A stretch of 19,997 nucleotides of DNA from contig JADGJL010000491.1 in NCBI GenBank assembly GCA_027600665.1, positions 1-19,997 of the forward strand. The letters run 5' to 3'. Below the pieces are notes generated by a model that saw only the letters and a list, made by a program, of their open reading frames with translations, had not been told where the DNA came from and made no database searches. Numbering within the stretch: position 1 is the stretch's first letter; every line of letters begins with the position of its first letter. A program made the translations under genes and the position numbers. The DNA is from Irineochytrium annulatum. Taxonomy: Eukaryota > Chytridiomycota > Chytridiomycetes > Chytridiales > Chytridiaceae. Positions 1 to 8,836 of this stretch are shown here, in pieces.

Positions 1-2
1 AC

Positions 3-98
3 GGTATCCACACCCCCTCCCTCATCTTCCCCCGCGGCGGCCGCCCCGCCGGCCCCGATAAGGATCACCTGGGGTGGGGGGCACAGGAATCTGATTAA
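3..98 (+). CDS. 3' end of an unidentified protein-coding gene (partial)
   Basis: One of the three plus-strand frames at the left edge reads 31 codons to a TAA at 96-98. Almost every codon in its first half ends in C, the codon preference seen in the confident genes here, whereas the other two frames lack this bias. The tail reads ...FPRGGRPAGPDKDHLGWG... and ends GAQESD. I do not recognise the family from so short a piece. It would be convergent with the minus-strand gene at 412-1730. A second open frame (1-129, ending in a basic tail) overlaps it and is less likely because its codon use is poorer. Confidence 0.45.
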   Translation, partial: GIHTPSLIFPRGGRPAGPDKDHLGWGAQESD

Positions 99-411
99 AA
101 GGAGGCGGTTAAAATACAAGCGAGTGTAAGGCATTGTAGTGTGGTAGATGGGGTTGTATAGTATATAATGTGGTACAGTAATGTAGCATTAGTATAAACA
201 GGGCGAATATTAAGGGATCCGCGTCGGGTGCTGGAGGATTTGGTGGGGGGGTGGAGGATGTAGTAATGGAGTAATGCATTCCACTCCTTCGCTCGCGGAC
301 GTGCAAATCTGCCTCTAACTCCATGCCCTCTAGATTTCACAACTTAGAAAAACTCCTCGCTCATCCCATCCCTCCCCACTCCTCTCCCTCTCGCCCTCCC
401 CCTCCTCTTTG
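99..411. other. Intergenic region between two convergent 3' ends
   Basis: No gene seen. The first half (130-200) is T/G-rich with several TGTA motifs and a TATAAA, compatible with a 3' untranslated region of the left-edge gene. The part at 361-410 is strongly pyrimidine-rich on the plus strand, so purine-rich in the transcript of the minus-strand gene that ends at 412. Confidence 0.4.
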
Positions 412-1730
412 TTACTCTACTAACCTCTTCTCACTTCCATAACTTTTCTGCACCACCTTCGTGTTCTCCACGATCATCGTGTACTCCCCCGCCTCATCCG
501 CCAAATACGTGTCGACCACATCCCTCAAATGACACTCCAGTTTCCTCTCCTCCTCCTGCTGTTGCTCCCCGCCGTTGTCGTCGCCATACATCATCGTTGG
601 CGTGGGAATTCCATTCCGCCGCTGGGAAGGGGGCGCAACGACGGCGAGGTCGGCGCGCCGACGCTTCCGGGACGTCGTCGACGGGTCAAAGTCGCTGCTG
701 TCCGTCGTGAGGGAAGTGGCGTGGGAATCCGGGTCGGGTTTGATGCGCACGGGCGGTTGCGGGGAGTGGACGAGCAATGCGCTGAGCGACGAGGACTCGA
801 CCGCGTTCGCGGCGGCGGGAGGAGCAGCGCTGATGAAGTCGGGATCGCGGAACGCATGGAGCTGCGGCGTCCCGCCTTCCGTCCCCAGCATGGTCACTGA
901 TGCGCCGCTCGTCGAATCCGGGGATGAGGAGGCGAGAAGAGGATGTAGCGGATGTGTGCTGGCGTCCGGGTGGGTGAGGAAGGATGAGGTGCCGTTCACG
1001 GTCGCTGCAGGGTCTGCGGCGGAGGGATTGGGATGGTGGTCGAGGGTGAAGAGGTCGGATGCTGAGGTTGGATTGATTGTGTGAGAAGCGAGGGGTGCGT
1101 GAGAATCGGGAGGTGTCGGACTGGATTGACCGATGTCGCGAGGTAAGGAATGCGAGGAAAGCAAGGAAACGGGCGAGGATAAGGAAAGAGTGACGAATAA
1201 GAAAACTCACTAGTAGCTGCTCCGAGTTCGGGTCCGCACGCACCATGGTATCCCGTCCGCTTCCTCGCAAACCGCCTGCCCAGACTACACTTCTCCCATT
1301 TCTCCCCCTCGATATTCTCCTCCAGCCCACCCAGCGCCAAATCCGTCCTGATCATCGGCAGCGTCATCCGCGGCATGGGTCGTGGCAGCACCTCGTTCCT
1401 GCTCCCATCCAGCACGAGCGGCGTGGCCGGACACGCGCGACGGATCCCCAACAGATTCAGTGGGGGCGAGCTCGTGAATCCCAGTCGGGAAGGTGTGAAC
1501 AGGTCCTGCATGTGCGTGAGGTAATCCGGGAGGTGGGCCTTGAATGGGGTGCATGGCGGAGGAGGAAGTCGGGGAGGAGGGTCTGACGTGGCGGTGGTGG
1601 CGTCGGTGGTGTGGTGAGTTAGCATGGAAAGCGACGGGGAGGATGATGGCAATGGGATCATGGGATGGCTGGATGAGGAACAGGGGGTGAGCGAGGACGG
1701 CGTCGGAGGTCGCGGGTCTCGCGACAACAT
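412..1730 (-). CDS. Hypothetical disordered, basic-patch protein, two exons
   Basis: Model: exons 1730-1211 and 1061-412, with a 149-nt intron from GTGAGT at 1210 to CTCAG ending at 1062. This joins two frames in phase and gives 389 residues. The N-terminal half is Pro/Ser/Thr-rich. A middle block (roughly residues 65-170) is the most protein-like, with the stretch LPDYLTHMQDLF and a basic RRFARKR. After the intron come Ser/Pro/Asp-rich sequence, a nuclear-localisation-like RKRRR, and an acidic/charged tail rich in Glu and Gln. I recognise no domain; the basic patches suggest a nuclear protein, which is inference. The start is weak: ATG at 1730 lacks a purine at -3, and another frame beginning at an ATG at 1776 is also open with GC-rich third positions, so an upstream exon is possible. 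It lies 142 nt downstream of ASA1 on the same strand. Confidence 0.5.
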
Positions 1731-1872
1731 CGAAGGTGAAGCCTTTATGCCTTCCTTCACTTTTGCTAAATTCCATGGCTTCCTTTGCTGCAAGTACAAA
1801 CGCGGGTGTATATTACAAGACGAATTGCGCTCCATATAATGCCATGGTGACACCGAACGTCCCAAAGAGATG

Positions 1873-3310
1873 CTATGGGTACGGCCGCCAGACCGACACC
1901 CTCCCATCTCTCGACGCCGCCGCGATCAACCCTCCCGGCATCGCATCCTGTGTCCTCCCCAGCACCTTCCCTTGCTCCTTCTCCCCAACCGTACTCCCCG
2001 GCTCTTCAAGACCCCCTATACTCCCATCACCCATGTCAATACTCGTAATCCCCGCACGATGCAAACGCAACACGGCCAAGGGTTTGAGCGTTTTGGGACT
2101 CACAAGACGGAGGGTGAAATCCCAGCAACCCAGTGCGGCGAGCTTGCCGTCGTGACGGACGCGGATGGCGGAGATGCCTTTAGAGGTTGGGAGCGGTGAG
2201 GAGAGGACAGATAAGGGGGAGAGTTCCTAATTATAAAGGAGGAACAGAATTATGAGTACGAAAGCATGTGAATGAATGTACACAAGGAGGAAAGAACGCA
2301 AGCATGAGACGAGAAATAAATTATACGCAACAGAATTCCCATTCATACAAATTCACACAGAACACATACCTCATCAAACCTCGTCCCAAACCCCACAACC
2401 TTCTCCTCCGCCCCTCCCGCAACCATCCTTTTTCCGTCACTATCGACATCCATGCACAGCACCGGCTGCCCCAACACTTTCACCTCCCCGACACATTTAC
2501 CGCCCTCAACATCCCACACTCTAATAATACCGCTCTCGTACCCGACAGCCAGCCTCAACGCCCCGGCTTTCGCGTCGCGATAGAAACGGACGCACATTAC
2601 GATCCCGTCTTTAACGCCATCCATCTTCCCCGCAGCGCGTCTTAAGAAATTCCGCCGTGATAGGTCCAATAAGTCGTATGATTCAACTTCCAGCGCGTTT
2701 ACGGTCGCCATCATGACCCCGCCGCCCTGCCCCTCCTCGCTGACACCGGGCCGCGGTCGGCTCTGTGCCAAGTCGAACGAGCAAAAGTTGAGAGAGTTCA
2801 CGGGGATGGTGTGCATCTTCCCCTCCCTCCCATCAAGCAGAGCCGCGAGATCCCACACGTGCAGATCATTATCCCGCCCCTGCGTCAATAACAGCTCCCT
2901 CCCGCCAGGCGCCCACGCGTCCTCCGCCGCCGTCGCATCGGGAAATGTGCAAAGCGATTGGATGCACATGACGCCCTCCGCGTGCGCGTTGATCGTAACA
3001 AGCGGGCGTCGCGTGGACAGAGAGTGGATGATCACCGTGCCCGCGGCGTCTCTAGACACTGTCAGCACGGCGCATGGGAGACGGGGAGGGCGTACCCGGT
3101 GGCAAGGCATTGATGGCGCAGGAGGAACGCGACGGCCGTGACGTCTGTCGTGTGGGTGCGGAGGATGTAGAGGGGCTCGAGGGTGGTGGAGGGAGAAAAT
3201 GTGGAAGAAGACTGCGAGATGCTGGCGAGGCCTATGGACTTGGTCGGGTTGGAGGCCGACTTCGCGGCCGCCGTGCCGCGGCCGAGGGCGAGTAGGAAGT
3301 CGCGATCCAT
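1873..3310 (-). CDS. ASA1: ASTRA-associated protein 1 homologue (WD-repeat protein)
   Basis: Model: exons 3310-3096, 3051-2370 and 2226-1873, giving 416 residues; introns of 44 nt (GTACGC..TCTAG) and 143 nt (GTATGT..TTAG). The first splice restores LATGDAAGTV, the first-repeat Gly-Asp-Ala of this family. WD-type blades follow: YILRTHTTDVTAVAF near residue 50, GRDNDLHVWDL, the family-like stretch IPVNSLNFCSF, VGYESGIIRVWDV, GQPVLCMDV, KLAALGCWDFTLRLV, and a last blade RDGRVSVWRPYP at the C-terminus. Order and spacing match fungal Asa1, a beta-propeller subunit of the ASTRA complex (with Tra1, Tti1, Tti2, Tel2, Rvb1/2) that helps assemble and stabilise PIKK kinases. The last blade carries an unusual Gly/Glu-rich loop of about 30 residues. 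The ATG at 3310 has A at -3. The gene is divergent from the coiled-coil gene at 3710. Confidence 0.85.
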
Positions 3311-3709
3311 TTTTGTGAAACGCGAGTACCGGTAGGCTTGTTCATTTGCAACAGCAACAAGTGTGAAAACAAAAACAGCTCTGGGAACAAGCGAGATGCA
3401 GCGCGAGGAGACGCCCAAGAGCCAAAAGAAGTATACAGCAGCAAATGTAGGAGGGAGAGCAAAAAAACAAAAATAAATAATCGGACCAATTTATCGGCTG
3501 CTGAAGGGGTAAGGTGGTCTTACGTAACCGCAGCGGCTATAATTGAAAGTGAGATTGTAAAGATGGACGTCTCCGGCCATGAAATGTTGTTGTGTTGGTT
3601 CGTGGAGCTCTTGGCGACCCGAGTGGATATGTCTTGGCCGTAGGGGGTGGATGGTTTATGAGTCGCCGTCAAAAAGCTGGCCCTTCACCGTGAACGAAAA
3701 CTCCCAACC
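3311..3709. promoter_or_regulatory. Divergent promoter region between ASA1 and the coiled-coil gene
   Basis: The two starts face away from each other across 399 nt with no credible gene between. The middle is A-rich (3455-3480). A CCAAT (3485-3489) and a TATAAT-like sequence (about 3538-3543) are visible and are plausible core elements, but nothing in the sequence proves their use. Confidence 0.4.
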
Positions 3710-4966
3710 ATGAACATGACCGTCCCCCTCCCCGCGCCAACCTCCGACCAGGTCTCCACGGCCCCCGGTGTCGATCTCTGGCCCGCAGCGACGATCCCGA
3801 CGATCCCGACTTCCCGATCGAGCTCGGCGGGATCCGTGTCCTCAGATTCGACCCTCGCCCCCGCAACCCGCGAGGACCGCGACCGGACCATGCGCCAGAT
3901 CGAGTTCCTGCTCGGAACAACAACGACCGCAGCTGCGGATCTCAAGCTGATCGACGCGACGTCGCCGGTATGCGACATCGATCTGGAGCGTCGACTGCGC
4001 GCCTCGAACGATGTCCTAGCGGCTGCCATCACGGATGCCCGAGCGCTCATCCATACTCACCATTCTGCCCTATCCAACCTCGCGTCGTCTCGTGGTGAGC
4101 TGCGAGCCGAGACGGGTCGCCTCCTGGACGTCCTGTCGGCGCTGCAAGACGAGGAATCCGCCATCCGCGCGCTCCGCGTCCAGGCCGAGGACGAGGTCGC
4201 GCGCATGTGCGTGGAGCTGGTGGCTGCGCGTGAGGCGGTTTCGGAAGTTGAGAAGGGTCTGAGGAAAGAGGAGGGAGCGCTTAAGGTCGTGAGAGGGGAG
4301 TTTGGGAGAGTCAGGGAGGAATTGAAGGTGGTGGAGGGTGCGAAAGCGGGCGAGAAGAACAGCGGAGGGAGGGCGAGGTCGAGGCCAGCTCCGCCGCCGC
4401 CACCGCCTTCGAGGGGGCGAGGAAGGGCGAAGGCGACGACGGGGAGCGCCACAACCGAGAAGTTAACGACGGAAGAGGTGCTGAAGAAGGAAATGCCGGA
4501 AGCGGAGGCGGCGAAAGAGGGCGAAATTACGTCGGCTGCGGCGGTGGAGGAGGTCCCGGCGGTGGAAACGGTTCTTGCGATGAAGATGGACGTCCCTGAG
4601 GTTCAGGATCGGATCATGCTCGAATTTGAGTGCCCAAGAATCATAGTGGAATTGGCTTCCGAAACCCCTGTCGAGAAAACAACGTCCGAGATAGCGATAC
4701 TTGGGACACCGACTGAACCCGCGAAGATCGATACGACCGACGTCCCCTCACCCGCTGCCCTGGATGCTACACCGTCAAACACGACCGCACCGCCGCCAAT
4801 GCCACCGATGGAGACGAAGCCGCGACGGGGCACGCCGCTTTGCGAACACAAAGACGCCAATGTCACTTGCGCGATGGTTGTGGATATTGTCCCGGTCGCT
4901 TTGGAGCTTGCTGTATCAATGGAGCTGGACGATGCGGAGTCCATAGCAGTAGCGGCGATGCTTTGA
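3710..4966 (+). CDS. Coiled-coil protein with proline-rich and acidic C-terminal half
   Basis: A single open frame of 418 codons with strongly G/C-ending codons; the ATG at 3710 has A at -3, and a second in-frame ATG lies two codons on. Residues 1-55 are Ser/Thr/Pro-rich and probably disordered. Residues 56-75 (REDRDRTMRQIEFLLG) start a helical region; about 90-212 is a long heptad-like coiled coil rich in Glu, Ala, Leu, Arg. A basic linker follows with a six-proline run at about 228-233, flanked by RARSRP and SRGRGRAK. The remaining 180 residues are Ala/Glu/Thr/Pro-rich. I see no catalytic motif and no signal peptide. The coiled coil suggests a homodimer or a scaffold, but the function is unknown. 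A GTGAGC inside the frame (about 4095) looks like a donor, but the frame reads through it without loss of coiled-coil pattern, so I keep one exon. Confidence 0.7.
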   Translation: MNMTVPLPAPTSDQVSTAPGVDLWPAATIPTIPTSRSSSAGSVSSDSTLAPATREDRDRTMRQIEFLLGTTTTAAADLKLIDATSPVCDIDLERRLRASNDVLAAAITDARALIHTHHSALSNLASSRGELRAETGRLLDVLSALQDEESAIRALRVQAEDEVARMCVELVAAREAVSEVEKGLRKEEGALKVVRGEFGRVREELKVVEGAKAGEKNSGGRARSRPAPPPPPPSRGRGRAKATTGSATTEKLTTEEVLKKEMPEAEAAKEGEITSAAAVEEVPAVETVLAMKMDVPEVQDRIMLEFECPRIIVELASETPVEKTTSEIAILGTPTEPAKIDTTDVPSPAALDATPSNTTAPPPMPPMETKPRRGTPLCEHKDANVTCAMVVDIVPVALELAVSMELDDAESIAVAAML

Positions 4967-5483
4967 TCAGTAGTTAGAAAGCTCGGTGAGCTGGCCTCAT
5001 TACAGATTGGGTTTTCACTTAGCATCCTGACCTCTCCTCACTTCTTTGCTTGCATTTTGCGACGCACTAGCATCTCATGTACATACGTTAAATACACAAA
5101 TGGAAGAAATTTTTAAGTGGTAGTTCCTACGTCCTGTAGGAAGTAATCACAGGAACCGACTTGTTAGTAGACAGCCCCGCTAATGGACAGCTCAGCTACG
5201 ACCGCATGGTTTAGTCCTAAATTCTCGAAAGGCTGGCTGGCAAAATGAGAGAACGGAAACCGACACATCTTGAACGATAAACATCCATGTTTTTTTGTGT
5301 GTTGCAGCAAATGCATAAAAGACTCGAACCTCAGCGTGGATGAAAGCGAGTGAAAACCGACCAGCAGCTTTAACGAATAACCGACCAGCAGTCACAAAAG
5401 AAACCGAACCCACCCCCTCACAAGTCAACGTGGCTCCAACCCAACCTTCACAATTTCCACCCATCACTCCCTCAAGCCCCTGC
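4967..5483. other. Intergenic region between convergent 3' ends, with AACCGA motif cluster
   Basis: No gene seen. The sequence is richer in A/T than its flanks. Five copies of AACCGA, all on the plus strand, start at 5154, 5258, 5355, 5379 and 5402; the copies at 5355 and 5379 extend to the same 13-mer AACCGACCAGCAG. Open frames here have no coding-type codon use. Confidence 0.5.
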
Positions 5484-6104
5484 TTAAAGCAAGTAGATGG
5501 CCACCAACACCGTCAAGAACGTCAGCACGGGGCTCGCGGCCGCGTTCATGCTCTTGCCCGCGCCGCTGCTCTTGGTCGCCGTCTGGGCAGCCGTCGCGAC
5601 GACGGGCTTGCTCGTGAACACGCTCAGCGGCACGCCGGTGGCGGCCGTCGTCGACGCGCCTGCGACCTTTGTGGTGGTCTTGAGGGCGGTCGTGGTGCCC
5701 GTGGCCGAGGTGGTGGAAGGCAGGCAGGCGGAGAGGGCCGAGTTGTAGGCCGCTTGGGCGGAGGTGGTGAGGGCGGGCGTGGTGCAGTTGAGGGGCGTGG
5801 TAGTGGTGCAGGCGGTGAAGTCGGCCTGGTTGTTCAGGGGTTGTGCGGGATCAACGTTAGTAAAATCTGTTGTGATGCGAAAAACGTCAGCGGCTCTTAC
5901 CGATTCCTTCACGAAGAGAGGGCAGAGGACCCCCCACTGATCCGCACTCCACCCCGCCGTGTCGCTCGCCGGTGACATGAAGGCCTGCTGGGTCGCGACC
6001 GTGTCCTCGAAGCACTCAAGGTAGCACTGGTTCGACGCGGCGATGCCCATGATGTTGTTGAGGCTCTGCGCGGCCGATGCCGAGACGGAAGTTGAGACCG
6101 ACAT
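5484..6104 (-). CDS. Ser/Thr-rich six-cysteine protein with GPI-anchor-like C-terminus
   Basis: The unspliced frame is 206 codons, but 5900-5826 has all marks of an intron: donor GTAAGA, branch site TACTAAC, acceptor CCAG, 75 nt, phase 0, no in-frame stop. Spliced (6104-5901 + 5825-5484) it gives 181 residues. Six cysteines remain, near 27, 31, 61, 74, 82 and 102 (CYLEC, LC, AC, NC, AC), with an N-glycosylation site at the fifth. After them comes a Ser/Thr/Ala-rich stalk and a 16-residue hydrophobic end (SPVLTFLTVLVAIYLL), the usual look of a GPI-anchored fungal surface protein. The odd part is the N-terminus: Ser/Ala/Asn-rich, not a clear signal peptide. A TATA-like ATAAATA 76 nt upstream supports this ATG. 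The cysteine spacing does not fit CFEM as I know it; the family is unrecognised. Confidence 0.65.
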   Translation of the reverse strand: MSVSTSVSASAAQSLNNIMGIAASNQCYLECFEDTVATQQAFMSPASDTAGWSADQWGVLCPLFVKESVRAADVFRITTDFTNVDPAQPLNNQADFTACTTTTPLNCTTPALTTSAQAAYNSALSACLPSTTSATGTTTALKTTTKVAGASTTAATGVPLSVFTSKPVVATAAQTATKSSGAGKSMNAAASPVLTFLTVLVAIYLL

Positions 6105-6681
6105 GTTTGTTGCGATGGAGGGTGGAGTGCGGGGGAGTTTTGCGGGAGGATGAACCGGTCGAGGGACGCGACCGTGAAGTATTTATGCTATCGAAGATCG
6201 CGGCGAGTGGGCGTGGAAGGCTCCGAAGGTTCGCTGTGGTCGTGTTCCCCGACAGGCCCACATCCCCAATCAGGTGCTGGGCCACCGTACACCCTTCGTT
6301 CGTGATTGGCATGGCCGGCCGGCCGCCCGTGTCCCCGCAGGTGACGCTGACGCGGGATTGGCGGTATGGGTTGGTCGCGTCCAGAAGAGATCGACGCCAT
6401 CGAGAACGATCGACGTTTGCCGATTGCCGCTCAATGAGCTTATTTATGTTCATACATAGTAGTTTAGCCAGAGGGAGATTTTTGTTATGCGGTCCAAAGG
6501 AAACGATTATTCGCAATAAACGATGCATGGAGTACACAATGTTCAAATGAACGCAAAAAGGAAGCGAAAAACACAACGCGTTTAAAAAGGCGTCATCATG
6601 CAGCATTAGATTAGAAAGTAAGATTACGAAATGTCCTTGAAGAAAACCGCAACGTATTGGTCGAATGAACCTGTTCACCTT
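6105..6681. other. Intergenic: promoter of six-cysteine gene and 3' flank of oxidase
   Basis: No gene seen on either strand. It holds the TATA-like element near 6180, a GGCCGGCCGGCC run at 6313-6324, and an A/T-rich portion (6430-6640) that is probably the 3' flank of neither coding region but contains AATAAA-like stretches. Confidence 0.35.
6180..6186 (-). promoter_or_regulatory. TATA-like element of the six-cysteine gene
   Basis: The minus strand reads ATAAATA here, 76 nt upstream of the ATG at 6104. This leaves room for a start site about 30 nt downstream and a short leader without any other ATG. Confidence 0.4.
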
Positions 6682-8836
6682 TCAAATGTGCTCGTCGAGC
6701 GTGCGGACGAACGGGAAGTCCCGCGGTAATTTCGGCAGCTTGTCGACGGCCTCGGCGAACGTGACCATCATGCCCATGACCATGTGGGCGGGGATGTGGC
6801 AGTGCATTGGCCAGACACCTGGGTTATCGGCCGTGAAGCGGATCTGCGAAGACAGCCAAAGAACAGGTTGAGAACGTGCAGACGGAGGAACGATGAAAAG
6901 GACAAGGGTTACCTTCTTCCACCCACAAGGCGCATTCGGCGCGATCGGCTTCTGGAAGTAAGCGCCAACATACGGATATTGGTTGACCACATCCCTCAAC
7001 ACGGGCGTCCCCGGCACCGTCGCATTCCACCCCATCCCATCCTGATACAACCCCTCCCCGCCTCCCAGATCCCAGAACGAGTGACCGTGCAGATGCCACG
7101 GGTGCACCTCGCACACGCCGCTCGGCCCGCTCATCCCCTGCAAAACGACGTCGATGACCTCGCCGTAGGCCAGCTCGATGGGTCGCGACGCCGCGGGGAC
7201 GGAGGAGAGCGTGCGCTCGTAGGCTGACAGGAGTAAAGGACGGCTGGGGAGCTTGTAGATGGTCTCGTTCACGGCCCAGCGGAGGTAGCCGTTGGTGTCG
7301 CGGAGCTGGCGGGCTGGGAGGATGAGTGTTCGGGTCGAGGTCGCGGGGAAGGGCTGCTTGACGAGGTGCGAGATGGAGGTGAGGCCGGCGGTGTACTCGA
7401 GCTGCTCGGGTGGGACGATGGGCAAGGCGGTGGCGTTGGGCGGGAGAAGAGGGGAAGCTATGGGGTTGGGAGCGTCGCTGTATCGGATGAGGAACTGGCC
7501 GTTCGTGGGACCGGAGACTCGCCAGCGGACGGCCGAGTTGGCCCAATAATCACCAGGCTGTTGGTCGGCCTTGACGATGAGCGAGAACCGCTGACCGGGG
7601 GCAATATCGAGTTTTGTGACGTTCGTGGGCGTGACCAAGGTGGCGTCGACCTCGATGAGGGTGAGGGTGTGGTTCGGGATTACGAGGGAGAGGTACGACA
7701 AGGTCGCGGCGCTGATAAAGCGCAGGCGGTAGGTCTTGCCGGCGTCGAAGGGAATCATCTCGTGCGAGGTCGGGTAGAGGAGAGTACTATTGGTGGCACT
7801 GACGGGAGTGCAGGCGCCGGCCGTCCAGCGGCCCTTGCCGTTAAAGAGGACCGAGTTGGCGTCGCCAATCCAGCGGAAGGTCGGGGAGGAGAGGAGGCCG
7901 GCCATGTCCTGGTCAGGAGTCGAATGCCACCTAAAAGAAAGACGTGAGCGTTGGGTATTTGTACAATTTGAAACGAGATTACGTACCAGTCTTGAATAAG
8001 GATAATGCGCTCCTCATCGTATCCAAGGTTCGCCTGCGACCTCTCGCCAAGGCCGTCAACGATCAAGGCCCCGTCGACGACCAACATCCCGGCATGGGCA
8101 TGATATAAGTAGGTCCCCGCGTCGCCAGCATGCGTTTGAGTTCGAATGGTGAAGCTGTCTCCGGGCTCAATAGCATCCTGCAACGACACTATCAGTTTTC
8201 TGATCTAATAAGTTGAAAAAAAAAATAAATGCGGTAACCTGTGAGACCCTCGCAACGCCGTCATAGAACGGCGTCCCGACCTGGTCGATACCATGCAGAT
8301 GCACCGAGAGCGCCGAGTTGAAGAGCCCGTTCCAGACGGTCAGCTCAATAATGTCCCCCTCGTTGACTCTAATAGCGGGCCCTGGGAACTGGCCATTCAC
8401 AACGATTACAGGCTTCTCGAAGCAATCAGGACCAGCGTACACCTGCGTGAAGTTGAGAACTAAGGAAGGGTCAGCATATGCGCGTCGTTGTTGGCCCTGA
8501 CACTCCAAGGGGCAGCGCCGTCTCTGCGGCACTCGCCTCCCGACGCGCTGGCCCAGTTTCCGCGGACCCCAGATCGTTGCTCCGATTCGACTGGAGCGCG
8601 TTCTTCTTCTCTCGACGTAAGCCTTAACGCCTCGGCCGCCATCCCAGACCGCCGTTCCTCTCCGGCTTGTTGGCAACTGGGGCCAGAGCATGATCACATC
8701 ACACCAGCCCTTCGACGACTCGACACCCACCAAACTGCTTCACGGGCGCACTGGGTCTGGAAGGCGTCGGCGCCGGCGAAGCGAGGACGGCCCAGGCTCC
8801 GGCGACGACAAGGACTGACGAGATTAGCGGATGCAT
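6682..8836 (-). CDS. Secreted multicopper oxidase (laccase/ascorbate-oxidase-like)
   Basis: Model: exons 8836-8731, 8459-8239, 8177-7987, 7930-6913, 6843-6682; introns 271, 61, 56 and 69 nt; 565 residues. Exon 1 encodes a classical signal peptide (MHPLISSVLVVAGAWAVLAS) and joins in phase to FTQVYAGPDCFEKP and NGQFPGP, the start of cupredoxin domain 1. Copper motifs: HLHG (H89, H91), YHAHAG (H135, H137), HPWHLHGH (449-456), and HCHIPAHMVMGM (526-537). Together they supply the trinuclear centre and the type-1 site (H449, C527, H532), with Met537 at the axial position, the type linked to lower redox potential. The enzyme should oxidise phenols, ascorbate-like substrates or metal ions with reduction of O2 to water, outside the cell; the substrate cannot be read. 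The first motif has Leu where most laccases have Trp. The last intron is a multiple of three without stops; leaving it in would insert 23 residues just before the fourth copper motif. Confidence 0.93.

Noticed and set aside
6313..6324. GGCCGGCCGGCC run as a possible regulatory palindrome
   Set aside because: Short GC repeats are common in this GC-rich sequence, and no second copy or spacing pattern supports a role.
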